From assembly GCF_001411555.2 (NCBI RefSeq), contig NC_049911.1, positions 36,407,340 to 36,471,339 of the forward strand: a stretch of DNA of 64,000 bases. Reading direction: 5' to 3'. The notes beneath the pieces are model-generated. The model saw nothing but the letters and a program-made list of their open reading frames with translations, had not been told where the DNA came from and did not search any database. Position 1 is the first letter of the stretch. Each line of letters begins with the position of its first letter. A program made the translations under genes and the position numbers. This document shows positions 1-11,840 of this stretch, piece by piece. Origin of the DNA: Juglans regia (lineage: Eukaryota; Streptophyta; Magnoliopsida; Fagales; Juglandaceae).

Positions 1-229
1 ACTAAAGAGAACTGCTATAACTAATAAAAAAGTAACCTAAAAATATGTCATGATTGTGTATTTCATTTTTTTATTTTTCTTTTCTTTTTTTCATGTATTT
101 TTTCAATCATCATAAACATTTTTAAAAAAATAAAAAATTTACAACATCATTGGGTCAGGAGGGAATTGACAATCTATCTCTTCCCAAACAAAATTATTGA
201 GTTCGAGGAAGAGATTAATAGATTATTAG

Positions 230-480
230 GTTTTCAGAAACTTTTATATATTTTTTAAAATATTATTTTAATATAAAATATTTTTTAATTTGTTAATCTA
301 ATCTTTACAATTTTCTTAAATATAAATTTTTTAAATTTTAAAACAAAAACTACATTAAAAAATTATATTCCAATAATATTTTAACTTTTATAATATTTTT
401 ATTTTAACTTTTTTTCTCTCATTTTCTAAAATCAAATAAAACATCTTAATCCAAATAATTTTATATATTACTATTCACAA
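230..480. mobile_element. AT-rich MITE-like remnant (weak)
   Basis: This is an almost pure A/T stretch whose word content (ttttaaaatattattttaat, taatatttttatttt, tctcattttctaaaat) matches the AT-rich foldback elements seen elsewhere in the window, for example near 39,730-40,045. I cannot define clean terminal repeats, so the limits are approximate. No coding potential is visible. Confidence 0.3.
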
Positions 481-832
481 ACCATGTCACTACTATTAAT
501 ACATCGATCCAAATCATATCTAAGGATATGTTGTCTACGTGTATTGTTTTTTGAAGGACGAAGCTCTTGCTGATACATTAAAATTTTTAAGATTTAAATT
601 CAACCATTCATTTTACCACTTCTCATTTTTTTTTCTTCGGTTGGATTGTTTCGATTTATGCAGTGAAGTACTATCACTATCACAAAAATTCTCCACATCT
701 CTTTTCACTTGTTAGGTGTAGAAATTGAGTTCATAAAAAATTCTCTATATACTACTTATTTTACTTATGATTACCTTTTTTTTTTTAACCCAAAACATAT
801 TTATATTTTACAAAATAAATTATTTTTCAACC

Positions 833-867
833 GGGCAAATGTGCCTCGCACATTGCCCAACCGCTAG
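833..867 (+). mobile_element. Helitron-like 3' terminus
   Basis: A near-perfect hairpin (arms gggcaaatgtgc and gcacattgccc around ctc, 833-858) is followed five bases later by CTAG at 864-867 and then T inside an AT tract. A short GC-richer hairpin just before CTRR-T is the known 3' signature of plant Helitrons, which insert between A and T. The body would extend to the left; I cannot find a credible 5' TC end in the window, so the element is probably truncated or starts outside. The same hairpin design recurs at 3,827 and 5,515 on the other strand. Confidence 0.5.
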
Positions 868-868
868 T

Positions 869-3234
869 ATATATATATATGTGTATCTGTGTGACATGTA
901 AATTAGTAGATCCTAAATCTATTTGAATGATGTTAAGAAAAATACATATAGTAAAAATTACTTGAGATCTACCAAAATATATTAATCAAACAATATATAG
1001 TGGAAATTAATTAACTTGAATATCTTACTATTAATTAATTGATTATGATCAAGAGCATGCCGTCGCTGGTGATCAGGTGCATGCTGGGTGCATATCTATA
1101 TGCAGCATGATCTCAGCTGGTAACCCCCACCCATGAAAATTCAAGTACTAGTATTATGATCGTCAGTACGTACGTAGTTATACGAAGTACTAGATCAAGT
1201 CCCTAGCTAGCTGCATGGAATATATAGATCATCATCTACTAATACTATTTAGCGATCTCCAATTACATTAAACTTAAGGCGCTTTAATATTCCTCAAGCA
1301 ATTTAGAGTACTACTAGAAAGTAGCAAGACAGCATAATTAAGTACTATAGATGGCTGCGCCTTTCACGTGCGGAGACCAAAGACTTTCTTAATTTTCTCT
1401 CTCTCACGAAGAAGGAAGACCAAAAGGGCTCGATATTTCAAAAGATCAGTACGTAGCTAGGTTACGGTACATCCTAGAGTAGCTACCGGCCATTAAAAGT
1501 GAGATTGCAAGTAGCAGCTTGTAGTCAATTGATACGGCTAGCTAGCTATTTACGTGTGTATTAATTGATTATGAAGTAGTACTACTTGTGTAATCGCGGG
1601 GCCCAATCTTCTGGATAAACCAAATCAAGGTTATATAGCATGTAACAATTGTGGTCATTGCAATCAAGTCCCACTGCAACAAAATTGTTCAGTCATGTTC
1701 ACCAATCAAGTTATCTATATGTGTTTTCTTCTTGCTTTTTTCCTATATATAATATCCTCTTTAGAAAAACATGATTTTGTCCTGAATTTCTCTTTAATTT
1801 AATTAGGTTTAGAATTCTCATATTTGAATTTTGTGTTATCCTATTAAAAGAGATATTTGGATCCTCTTGCTACCAAGTCTACCGCTAAAAGGCAGTCCAA
1901 CTTATCACTTTGACCTGCATCACTTAAGGCCCAAGAGCCCACGAGAGCATGATATCAATAAGAGAACAACACTACTCACAAGAAGATAACACCCATAGAT
2001 GAAAGTAGTTATCTTATGATATATAACTTTTATAAATTAGAGCTATTATCCCATCCTTTTTCATTAAGGGATAGTTAAAGATAAACGCACGGGATTGATG
2101 GTTATCAATCGACTCTTTTGACATGTCCTTGCACCTCTATAGATGGTTCATGAAGGTAACAAATGTTTCTTTGGATTTTTTGAGATATTTTACATTGAGA
2201 CGACTACTTTAACTTAAACATCGAAGTTTATTCTGGCACCCAGTACCACCAAGTTATTCATTTCAAGTTATTTGAGTGGTTGATGGTGTGAAATACGTCA
2301 TTCACACCTATATATGGGCCTAATTAGCTACGTACCAAAAGTGATCACAGCCAATTCCGACTTTGCTCGATCGGTACCAGTCATGTTATTAAAAGGCCAG
2401 ATTTCTTTGATGATTCCTCGAAATGCAAGTAGTCATGACGTCGTTGAATCTCAAACAAAACATCGAGTGTACACCAATTATGTTGGGCGTCTTAATTAAT
2501 AATAGCAGTTAACTTGTACTGTTAGAGGAAAACTACTCATGTGATCTAGATATCGATCATCTTGTTATTAATTAGTACGTAGGAAAAAGAAGAAGCAGCA
2601 GCGAAACTTCGCTGCAGCTTCTTGACCTTTGTTCTTTGCTAGAAAGTTGGGGAAAAAAAGAAACTCATGTATATATAGAGATTACAAAGGTCCAGTTTTT
2701 TTCGAAAACTACGGATGCAAAATAGTCAAAAAAAAGTAGTGCACGATCGAAGCAGGCAGGCGGCCAGGTGGACCATGCGCGCATGCAGTAATTGATTGAT
2801 TCAATAAATAAAGGAAAATGTTTTGGTCCCGAATTCGGATCCAAAATAGTCTCGAATGAAATTTTTTTTTTTAATTTTTTTATTGAATAATTAAAAAAAT
2901 ATTTTTTAATGATATTGTGATTTTTTTATTTTTTTTTAAATTATTTATAATGATTAAAAAAATACATTAAAAAAAAATCTATTCGGACACATTTTGAGTC
3001 TTGAATTCGGCAACTAGCTAGGCAGGCACTAGGCGAGGATCATCAACCGGGAATCACTGCGCGCGCGCGCAAAGACTGATGGACCGGGTCAACTGGGAGA
3101 GATATCGTGCATGGATTGATCAGTTTATGAATGTCTTCTACAGGCTGGTGATTGACTTCCGACGACTATTGACTGGATGGATGCAGGATCATGAGTAGTG
3201 TTACTATCGCTATGCATGCTTGCTTTAATTAGGA
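869..3234. other. Intergenic, no gene supported
   Basis: No ORF here has homology I recognise and codon structure is absent. The stretch holds short AT tracts, a (GC)n run near 3,060-3,070, a long near-perfect hairpin at 2,590-2,623, and around 2,850-3,000 a degenerate piece of the Helitron-like internal sequence (taatgatattgtgatttttt, followed by the 'attcggacacattttgag' type motif). Confidence 0.5.
2590..2623. repeat. Near-perfect 16-bp hairpin
   Basis: Arms aagaagcagcagcgaa and ttcgctgcagcttctt pair with one mismatch around a two-base loop. It lies in otherwise unannotated DNA and is followed by a TTGACC W-box core. No transcript or host gene is evident. It could be a MITE fragment or chance; its function is unknown. 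Confidence 0.6.
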
Positions 3235-3429
3235 TAGGTTTAGAGAGTGAGATGAAAATTTTATATTTTATTTTAATGTTTAAGATATTATATTTTAATA
3301 TTATTATTATATTAAAATTTAAAGAAGTTAAATTGAGATTTAAAAAAATTAAATTATTTATTATATTTTATATAAAAATTTAAAAAATATATGATGATGA
3401 GATGAGATAATCCCATTCTCAAACCTGCC
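3235..3429. mobile_element. MITE, AT-rich foldback family
   Basis: Left end ataggtttagagagtgag and the complement of the right end (ggcaggtttgagaatgg) form imperfect terminal inverted repeats. The interior is AT-rich and shares the block ttaaattatttattatatttta with copies at about 35,200, 35,800 and 46,800. The right half carries the gatgatgagatgagataatc motif typical of this family. It has no ORF and would depend on a transposase in trans. Confidence 0.55.
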
Positions 3430-3826
3430 CAACAAAGACTTTGACCTTAAGGCCGCCAAACGCTCGATCACCATTCACTTGCTAGCTATATATACAGCTT
3501 GAACATGATCTTTATATATATATTCAGTTTGACGTATGGTTGGATGAGAATAGGCCGCAGGCCTAACGATCGGATTTCATTGTTTTAAGCGCGCATGAGA
3601 ATCTTGACTTCAGGCCGATCGAATATTACATGATGAATTTGTTTCAGGACTTTGAAGCCAAAAGCTAGCAAGAAAATCGTTTTTTAACCAATGATCGTGA
3701 CTACCATAAGATAAAATAAAAGAAAATCAATTTCCTTATTTTATTTAAGTTTCTTAATTATTAACCACTAGCCCGGCCTCGATCCTGATAACTTGGTTCT
3801 AGCTAAGAGAGATATATATATACACA

Positions 3827-4714
3827 CTAGTTGTGAATCAACGTGCAAGGCACGTTTCGAGAAAAAAAAATTAGAGATTACTAATATTTAGGCAAAAATA
3901 ATATAATTTTTTTGATAAAACGAATTAGTCAATAATTTAATATAAGAAGTAGAAAAATAAATTTTAACAAATATCATAATAATAACCAAAACGTTTCAAT
4001 AATATAAGTATTATGAAAATTAAAAGAATTTAGATATTCTAACAATAGTTTTCTTAACAAAATATATAAATTGTAGAATTCAACCACACTACTTGATGAC
4101 CTAGGGAGCACTGAAAAATATAGAATATTTTATTCTTTCATCATTCAAGTAAGCCTCTTATATTTTAGAAATCTTAAAAAATATATTATAATTGTAGAAA
4201 ATGATTTTATTTAAATAATTTTAGTTAATTAAGAATATTATGAGATTTAAATTATGTTAAAAATTCTAAATTTTTACCATTTGATTAAATTTGAAGAGTT
4301 ATGATAAATGGTTCGATTTAAATCCTAAAAAATTTCATTTTCATCTCGCTTTCTCTTTCTCCCTCTCTCACTTTTTTATTTTTACCTAGTGATTAAGGAA
4401 TTGTCTTTTAATGATGTTGTGAATTTTTTATTTTTTTAAAAAAAATGTTTATGATGATTAAAAAAATACTTGAAAAAAAATAAAAATAAAAAAGTGAAAT
4501 ACACATTCAGGACATATTTTCGGACTACTTTTTCGGTAGCAGTTCTCTTGTAATAATTTTTGTGATATTTTGTCGTGATTTTATAAAGAAGATTGTTGTG
4601 AGGATGTAGAGATGGACGAAGAATGAGAGCGTAAAATAAGAATATTGTTTATCATTGTTCATTACTGTTCATCTTACTATTCATCAGACAATACACACTT
4701 TTAGATATAAAGAG

Positions 4715-4745
<31 letters not shown>

Positions 4746-5482
4746 TATATAAAAGGTTAATTGGCATCCTAGTATAGTAAGATCGGCAATGACAAAAGCG
4801 TCAAATCAGCCAGACGACAGTAATTAATTAGTTCAAATTTTTTTTTCTATGTTTGCTATTTATTTGATTCAGTGATTGCGCTGATCTCTAAAATGGGCTT
4901 GGTTACTTTAAAATTAGTGGTACTTATGTAAAATCCTGTATGGCGTAAGATTTTCTAATTGATAAAAAAAAAAGCACATTTCCCACATCTATTAAATTCA
5001 AGAAAAAAAATAAAGTGTAATTTCGAATATTAAAATAGTCTAATGTATAAGAATAAAATTATTATTTATTTATGTTCATCATTTATTATGAAATTTAAAT
5101 TATATTAAAATTTAAATTAATTAAATAGTTTTTTTCTCTTAAAAATGTACAGTAAAATTTCATCATTTATTTAATGATGAAAAATTAGTATTTTATAAAT
5201 TAAAGTTGATTTTTAGTGTATGATATAATAAACAGTAATAAGATATGCAAAAAAAACATGCGAAGAAAAAAAAAACAGCTTCTTTATTGTTCATTTAAAA
5301 CTCAAAAATTAATATTTTTTCCTACTTTTTCTTCCTCTCTCTCATTCCCTACGCACAATTGCGGTATTACGTCGCACATTGACATTCACACGAAAAAAAA
5401 AAAAAAAAATTTGATTTACTGTTCATTACTGTTGATAAACATTAATGAACAGTATACATATAGATGCTTTTAAGTAATAGGC

Positions 5483-5488
<6 letters not shown>
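3827..5488 (-). mobile_element. Helitron-like element 1 (non-autonomous)
   Basis: Read on the minus strand, the 3' end is a hairpin (AACGTGC / GCACGTT around CTT) followed by GATTCACAA and CTAG next to T at 3,826, the classic Helitron terminus. The 5' end is less exact: the block CTATTACTTAAAA near 5,470-5,482 matches the 5' end of the next element, but the leading TC is eroded into an AT microsatellite. Internal blocks (gattaaggaattg..., ggatgtagagatggacgaag, catcctagtatagtaag) are shared at high similarity with element 2. No Rep/helicase coding is seen, so it is non-autonomous. Confidence 0.5.
4708..4738. repeat. (AT)n microsatellite
   Basis: An uninterrupted TA/AT run lies inside Helitron-like element 1. 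At the equivalent place in element 2 (about 7,108) the run is short, so it expanded after the two copies separated. Confidence 0.85.

Positions 5489-5510
<22 letters not shown>
5483..5510. repeat. (AT)n microsatellite at element junction
   Basis: This AT tract sits between the 5' end of Helitron-like element 1 and the 3' end of element 2. It is a plausible AT target into which element 2 inserted. Confidence 0.8.
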
Positions 5511-5514
<4 letters not shown>

Positions 5515-5515
<1 letters not shown>

Positions 5516-8136
5516 CTAACAGTAGGTAACGTCCAAGGGACGTTTGCCTAGTTTTATTTATTTATTTATTTATTTTTTATCTAGTGATTGAAGAAGTGTT
5601 TTTTTAATAATTTTGTGAATTTTTTATTTTTTTTAAATGTTTATGATGATTAAAAAAATACATGAAAAAAAAGAAAAGAAAAATAAAAAAGTGAAATACA
5701 CATTCAGGACATATTTTCAGGCTACTTCTTCGTTAGTTGTAGCAGTTTTTTTTAATTAATTAAAAATATTATCATATTTAAATTATGTTAAAACTCTAAT
5801 TATTTATATAGTTATACTTTTTTAAAAATATTTAACAAAATTTCATCATTTATTTAATGATGAAATATTAGTATTTTATAAATTAAATTTGATAATTTAT
5901 TTATGATATGATATTTATATGTTAATTATCTATTTTAAATTAATTTAAATCAGTCTTTAAATTTTTACCCTTTGATCAAATTTGGAGAGTTATGATGACG
6001 GGTTAGATTTAAATCTTAAAAAGTTTCATTTTCATCTCGCTTTCTCTTTCTCCCTCTCTCACCTTTTTTTTTTTTTACCTAGTGATTAAAGAAGTGTTTT
6101 TTAATGATGTTGTGAATTTTTTATTTTTTTAAAAAATGTTTATGATGATTAAAAAAATAAAAATAAAAATAAAAAAGTGAAATACACATTCAGGACACAT
6201 TTTTGGACTACTTTTTCGGTAGCTGTAGCAATTATCTTTAGTTAATTAAGAATATTATCATATTTAAATTATGTTAAAACTATAATTATTTATATAGTTT
6301 TACTTTTTTAAAAATATTTAACAAAATTTCATTATTTATTTAATGATGAAAGATTAGTATTTTATAAATTAAATTTAATAATTTATTTTTGATTTGATAT
6401 TTATATGTTAATTATCTATTTTAAATTAATTTTAATTAGTATTTAAATTTTCACCATTGATCAAATTTGGATAGTTATGATGAAGGGTTAGATTTAAATC
6501 CCAAAAAGTTTATTTTCCCTTCACCTTTTATTTCTCGCTCTCTCTCCTTCCGCTCAGCCACAACTTCTCTCTCTCACCGGATCTCCTCCATCAAGCAGCC
6601 GTGCGCCACCGTGGGTGTCACCGACCTCGTCACCGGCTTCCTCTCACGCCGGCGAGCAAACCCCACCGTTGAAGCCCCTTGGCAGCTCCTCCCTTCGCCG
6701 CACGCGAACAACTCGAAATGGGTCTCAACGCTTGCGCCACTGCGCCACTGCACCACCACCATCGAGCTCCTCTTCCTCCGGCGACCACTCCCATGGACCC
6801 AAGCCACTGTCGAAACCCTCATGGCAGCCCTTGTCTCCTCGCAACTCCCTCTCCCGAAATGGGTCTATCCGTTTATTGATCATGACATATAATTCAATTA
6901 AGATATTGTATGAGGTGATTTTGTGATCTGTTGTGGTATCTTTTAATAATTTTTGTGATATTTTGTGGTGATTTTGTGAAGATGATTGCTGTGAGGATGT
7001 AGAGATGGACGAAGAAGGGAAACGTAAAATAAGAATATTGTTTATCATTGTTCATTACTGTTCATCTTACTATTTATCAGACGATACACATTTTTAAATA
7101 TAAGGAGATATATATACGCACACATATATAAATGGTTAATTGGCATCCTAGTATAGTAAGGTTGGCAAGGACAGAAGCGTCAGATTGGCCAGACGACAGT
7201 AATTAATTTGTTCATATTTTATTTTATTTTTATTTTTTTCTGTTTGTGCTATTTATTTGATTCAGTGATTGCGCTGATCTCTAGAATTTGCTTGGTTATT
7301 TTGAAATTAGTGGTACTTGTGTAAAATCCTATATGGCGTAAGATTTTCTAATTGATAAAAAAAAGCACGTTTACCACATCTATCAAATTGAAAAAAAAAT
7401 AAAGTGTAATTTCGAATATTAAAATAGTCTAATGTATAAGAATAAAATTATTATTTATTTATGTTCATAATTTATTATGAAATTTAAATTATATTAAAAA
7501 TTCAAATTAATTAGATAGTTTTTTTCTCTTCAAAATGTACAGTAAAATTTTAGCATTTATTTAATGATGAAAAATTAGTATTTTATAAATTAAAGTTGAT
7601 TTTTAGTATATGATATAATATTATTCTCTTAAATATATTCATTAAAACTTTATCTTTTATTTAATGGTGAAAAATTAATATTTTATAAATTGAAGTTAAT
7701 TTTAAGTGTATGATATAATATTTAAATTTTAATTATCTATTTTACGTTAGTTTAAATCAATATTTAAATTTCTACCGTTAGATTAAATCTGAAGATTAAA
7801 GATGAAGGGTTGGAATTTAAAACTCAAAAACTAATATTTTTTCTTACTTTTCCTTTCTCCCTCTCTCTCATTCCTCACGCACGATTGTGGTATTACGTCG
7901 CACATTGACATTCATACGGACAAACCCAAAAAAAATAGAAAAACCAAACAAACATGTGAAAAAAAAAAAAAAAAATCTCATTACTGTTCATAAAACTGTT
8001 TAGTAACAGTAACATCAACAATAACAAATAGTATAAGATATGAAAAAAATATAAAAAAAAGTTATTTTACTGTTTATTATTGTTAATGAATAATAATAAA
8101 TAATAATATTATAAACGTTTTTAAGTAATAGATAGA
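5515..8136 (-). mobile_element. Helitron-like element 2 (non-autonomous)
   Basis: On the minus strand it starts with TCTATCTATTACTTAAAA at 8,136, preceded by A, and ends with a hairpin (5,525-5,548, GGCAAACGTCC / GGACGTTACC) followed by TACTG and TTAG next to T. The last four bases are TTAG rather than CTRR, so the terminus is slightly off consensus. Inside, a unit of about 500 bp is tandemly repeated (ctagtgattgaagaag at about 5,581 and ctagtgattaaagaag at about 6,079), followed by a GC-rich segment. The rest parallels element 1. There is no transposase or helicase coding. Confidence 0.5.
6510..6870 (+). other. GC-rich insert in Helitron-like element 2
   Basis: About 360 bp of sharply GC-richer sequence sits inside an AT-rich element. 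An open frame of 141 codons (6,467-6,892) begins in the AT-rich part and crosses it, rich in Ser, Pro, Arg and Leu, but a comparable frame is open on the opposite strand, so frame openness is not evidence of coding. Element 1 lacks this block: its sequence passes directly from the 'cggtagcagtt' motif to 'taataatttttgtgat'. It may be a captured host-gene fragment. I do not recognise the source gene. Confidence 0.4.
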
Positions 8137-8516
8137 TATTCTTCAGCTGATGAGTACTCGATTTGCAGGCTATTATGGCGGCTAGTTGTTAATTAATAAT
8201 ATTCTCTTTTTTTTTTTTTTTTGTTCCAAGTTTGAATTTCTTTCCGCAATATGTTATCAATGTCGTGCATGGTCTAGTGGAAGATCAAGTTGCTAGCTTT
8301 TAATTACCTTGTCCTGACTGCGTATAGATTATTCTCCATTAATTGACGGGCTTTTGAAGATTACTTTGTCCACAATTGAGTTTACTTGGAAGAATTCAAT
8401 GATCATGCAGATAAAACAACTCGAATAGTCAGTCAATATTTCAAGTGATTTTGGCCGTAGGATTGTCAAACTTCCAACCGCATGCATGTTAGACTAGCCA
8501 TCCCCCTTTCTCTCTC

Positions 8517-8688
8517 GAGTAATGCTAGATACAGTCTTTAAATGAGGACTGCAATGCAAGTCTAGGCTATTTTAACTTTAAAATTTTTTAAAATTACAAA
8601 ATTATCCCTCCTAAAATGATGTTTTCTATCATTTAATAATGTGCCTGCACATACAGTCCCCACTTGAGGACTGCAAATAAAATTTCTC
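8517..8688. mobile_element. MITE-like element with compound ends
   Basis: Left end gagtaatgctagatacagtc and the complement of the right end gagaaattttatttgcagtc agree at about 14 of 20 positions. Each end also contains its own inverted pair (acagtc ... gaggactgcaa) at both sides. It has no ORF and is short, as expected of a MITE. The start gagtaatgct is the same as that of the element at 54,917, suggesting related families. Confidence 0.5.
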
Positions 8689-8737
8689 TTCTCTCTCAGA
8701 CACACAATGGACGTGAATTTGATTCTTTAGACTACGT

Positions 8738-9196
8738 CAAGAGGCGGCTCATTTAAGGTAAAATTTAAACAAGTCATTCGTAATTAATATAATAAAATAT
8801 AAATTATTATATAAAATATTTTTAAAATTTTTAATAAAATGAGATTTTATTTAAAATTTTTAAATATAATTTTTGTAAATTTATATTTACAACAACTTAA
8901 AATGAGGCATCAATATAAATTTTGTACTTCAATTTAGCAAGATCTTAAAAAAATTATTTAAAATATAAATAATTCATTGTGTTACTTATAAAAAAAATAT
9001 TATATTAAATATTAAATTTAGTATTATGGGGCCTTGCACACATTGAAAATTATAAAAATTATTTTAAATTATATTTAATGAAATAATTTTTATTTTTAAA
9101 AAAATTAAAAAAATACTTCACTATTATTTTTGGGGCCTTACATATAAGGTGAGGGCTTAGACAATAGCCTAAATGACCATACCATTGAGCCGCCCT
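8738..9196. mobile_element. hAT-like non-autonomous element
   Basis: Ends CAAGAGGCGGCTCA and, in reverse complement, AGGGCGGCTCA form a terminal inverted repeat. Flanking octamers gactacgt (8,730-8,737) and gattactt (9,197-9,204) match at six of eight positions, consistent with an aged 8-bp hAT target duplication. The interior is AT-rich with no ORF. The family assignment rests on the ends only. Confidence 0.45.
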
Positions 9197-9295
9197 GATT
9201 ACTTGGGAATTATAATAGAAAAGTATCAAAATATGTTAGTACATATATACTTAGTTCACAACCTTCGCTAATTAATTAACTTGCATGTCCACGTG

Positions 9296-11481
9296 CACTA
9301 TAAGAATTTTGATTTTTATGGATGAAATCTTTTATCAACGAATTAAATTTCATTCCTAAAAGTAGTTATTTGAGACAAAAATTAAATTTTCTCCCAAAAT
9401 ATGGAAACAATTTTTTACACGTTCAAAAATACAAATATCTATTTGAATTAAAATTTATGGGATGAAATATAGTGTCTCAAAAAAGAAAACCGTTCGAATG
9501 CTCACAAATACGATTGAATAGTATTGTATTTCACACTCGAATGTTGACATAATTGTTTGAGTAATATTCATGGCGGGAAACTATACACAATTGTGGTGAG
9601 GGAAAGTTAGAAACCATTCGTACATGATATGTTCGTTCGAACAAAGTTAATTTGAGACCGTTCGATGGTATGTAATTTTCTATTCAAATGTATATACAAG
9701 TATCCGAACGATTGTTTTGGTGGGATGTCATAAATAAATAAAGCGGGAATGTTTGTTATCTTCTTCGAACGATAATTTTACTTTCAAACAAATTTATAAA
9801 GCATTCAATGCTCATAGAATTGGTTCGAACTTTGGTATAGAAAATGGAAATAAATTTAGTTATAGAAATTTATTGAAAGGAAGTCAAATATTTTAACAAT
9901 AATTATTATTTGATTCCATTAATTATCATTTTCAAAAGATGAAAAATCTATTAATTAATTATTATTTATAATAAATTTAAATGTATCATATATGCCATCC
10001 TAGAAATTTTATTTAATTAATTTAAAAATTGATTAACAATTTTTTATGGTAAATAAGAATTTACAATTAAAAACAAAATTTCCTTTTAGGGAATGTCACT
10101 TTTTATATTGTCAAACGGTAAGTAAAATAAGAAAACTGATTTTGATAATAATCAAGCTAGCTATATATAAAAAATAAAAATTATATAGTAATTAAAGTGA
10201 CAACGTTTGATAAAAAACAAAAAGATCGATACAAAATAACACTATCATGTAAGATTATCCAAGAACTCCTACATCACAGTAATGTGTCCCTCAATCTCTT
10301 GCAGTCGAACCATGATGGGCGCAGCGATCCTCTCCATGTCCTGGATCAAAAGTGTGCGATACTCCTTGAGCAAGGATCGCATCTCCCTGGTAATAGTACC
10401 TGCAGCCTCTATATCAGCACCGACATCCATAAAAGCTAGATCACGCTCTGTGCCAGTACCGCATGCTGCTGCAACATTAATGTGAGCCTTCTGCAAGTAG
10501 CCATGGCTCTTGCTAAAAGTGATCTCGTTTAGGGGCTTGATCTGTAATTGCCTCCATTTTGTTATTAACACATCAAGCCCTAAACTAACAAGGATGTTAG
10601 AGATCATCAATGCATATGGTAGACTATCTTTAGTCAAAACACCGTGACTCAGATGGGATACGGATAAGAAAATATAGAGGCAGATCAATCGACTCTCTTC
10701 ATGCTATTCATAACATACATCGAGCTCGTTCGATGCCAAAATCAGTCTTTTGATTTATTTTGCCTTAATGTAACATTTGAACAATTGTAATGTTTTAATT
10801 ATAATACTTAAATGTAGTTTTCTTATTTTAAATTTTTGGTTTACTTTATCATGATTACCGTTTGAACGTAATATATTTAGTTCAAACAGAAAATTACTTT
10901 TTATTACCGTTCGAACACATTTCCGAAAATCATTACTTCAATTCTAATAGATTAATAGTAGGTTCGAACACTATGCATTTTTTATCATTTGAACACATAC
11001 TATTATGTTCGAACAAATTTATCATAATTCGAATGAAAAATGAACCGTTCAAACAAAGATTGTCGAACTAAATGTTCAAACAAATTTTTTAATTCGAACG
11101 TTTTTCAAGCATGTTCGATTGGATTATTTATGTTTGAACAAATGTAAAGCGTTCGAACACTTTCTTCATTTGAACATGATCAAATAAATTCGTGTCATTC
11201 GAATTAAATTTCCGTAATGTTCGAACAAATATCCGATTCTTCGAACAAGATTTTAGGATAAAATTGTTTCGTCCCAAAAAAAAAAATTTGTTAGAATGGG
11301 TCAGCCACATTTCATCCCTAAAAATAATTTTTAAAAAAATTTCATCTCCAAAAATTTTTTGGGACGGATTTTTTAAAACGAATTAAAAACAAAAAATTTT
11401 CATCTCTAAAAATCTGAGACAAAAAATAGTATTTTTTTGATGAAAATGTTCTTTCCAAAAAACACTCATTCTCTTGTAGTG
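9296..11481. mobile_element. CACTA (En/Spm) non-autonomous transposon
   Basis: The left end is CACTATAAGAATTTTG and the right end, in reverse complement, CACTACAAGAGAATGAG. The 3-bp sequence GTG flanks both sides (9,293-9,295 and 11,482-11,484), the target duplication expected of CACTA elements. Both subterminal regions carry many copies of a gttcgaac-type palindrome, with variants in both orientations (about 9,480-9,840 and 10,860-11,250), matching the subterminal transposase-binding arrays known for En/Spm. At 2,186 bp with no TNPA/TNPD-like coding, it is non-autonomous. A central segment (10,230-10,700) is richer in GC and holds an ORF. Confidence 0.85.
10269..10688 (-). CDS. ORF inside CACTA element, unrecognised
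   Basis: An uninterrupted 139-codon frame lies in the GC-richer centre of the CACTA element. The product starts with a hydrophobic stretch (MICLYIFLSVSHL), then a mixed region and a C-terminal part with charged, helix-prone residues. I do not recognise a TNPA or TNPD motif. The stretch KDSLPYALMISNILVSLGLDV-like loosely resembles the conserved part of plant 'putative transposon protein' domains attached to retrotransposons, but I would not rely on that. It may be a captured fragment; whether it is expressed cannot be judged. Confidence 0.25.
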   Translation of the reverse strand: MICLYIFLSVSHLSHGVLTKDSLPYALMISNILVSLGLDVLITKWRQLQIKPLNEITFSKSHGYLQKAHINVAAACGTGTERDLAFMDVGADIEAAGTITREMRSLLKEYRTLLIQDMERIAAPIMVRLQEIEGHITVM

Positions 11482-11607
11482 GTGTCGTCTTGGGTTACTT
11501 TATCATTCACAAAACAACAGTAGCACTATTAGATCATTAATTATAGTCCAAAAGCTATTTATGTTTTCATGCCTTTTCCACGTTATAAAATTTTAGTAAA
11601 AGTTAAG

Positions 11608-11840
11608 GATATTTATGTTTTATTTGTTTTCGTAAATGAAATGATTAGATGAGATAAAAATTAAAAATTAAATAAAATATTATTAGTATATATTTTTTTA
11701 ATATTATTTGTGTATTGAGATTTGAAAAAAATGAATTGTTTATTTTATTTTATGTAATAATTTAAAACAATTATAATGATGAGATGAAATGAAAAATTTT
11801 ATAAAAATGAAATGAAAAATTTTGTAAAAATAAACTAGAG
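11608..11840. mobile_element. AT-rich MITE-like element
   Basis: The sequence contains gattagatgagataaaaatt near the left and tgatgagatgaaatgaaaaa near the right around an AT-rich core (tattattagtatat, gaattgtttattttatttta), the same layout as the MITEs in the duplicated segments. It lies about 460 bp upstream of the WRKY start codon. The limits are approximate. Confidence 0.4.

Noticed and set aside
741..868. Short complete Helitron starting at tctatatactac (about 745)
   Set aside because: The TC-like start is only about 120 bp from the 3' hairpin and shares no block with the 5' ends of the other two elements.
2314..2499. 61-codon ORF in the left intergenic region
   Set aside because: No recognisable domain and no gene context.
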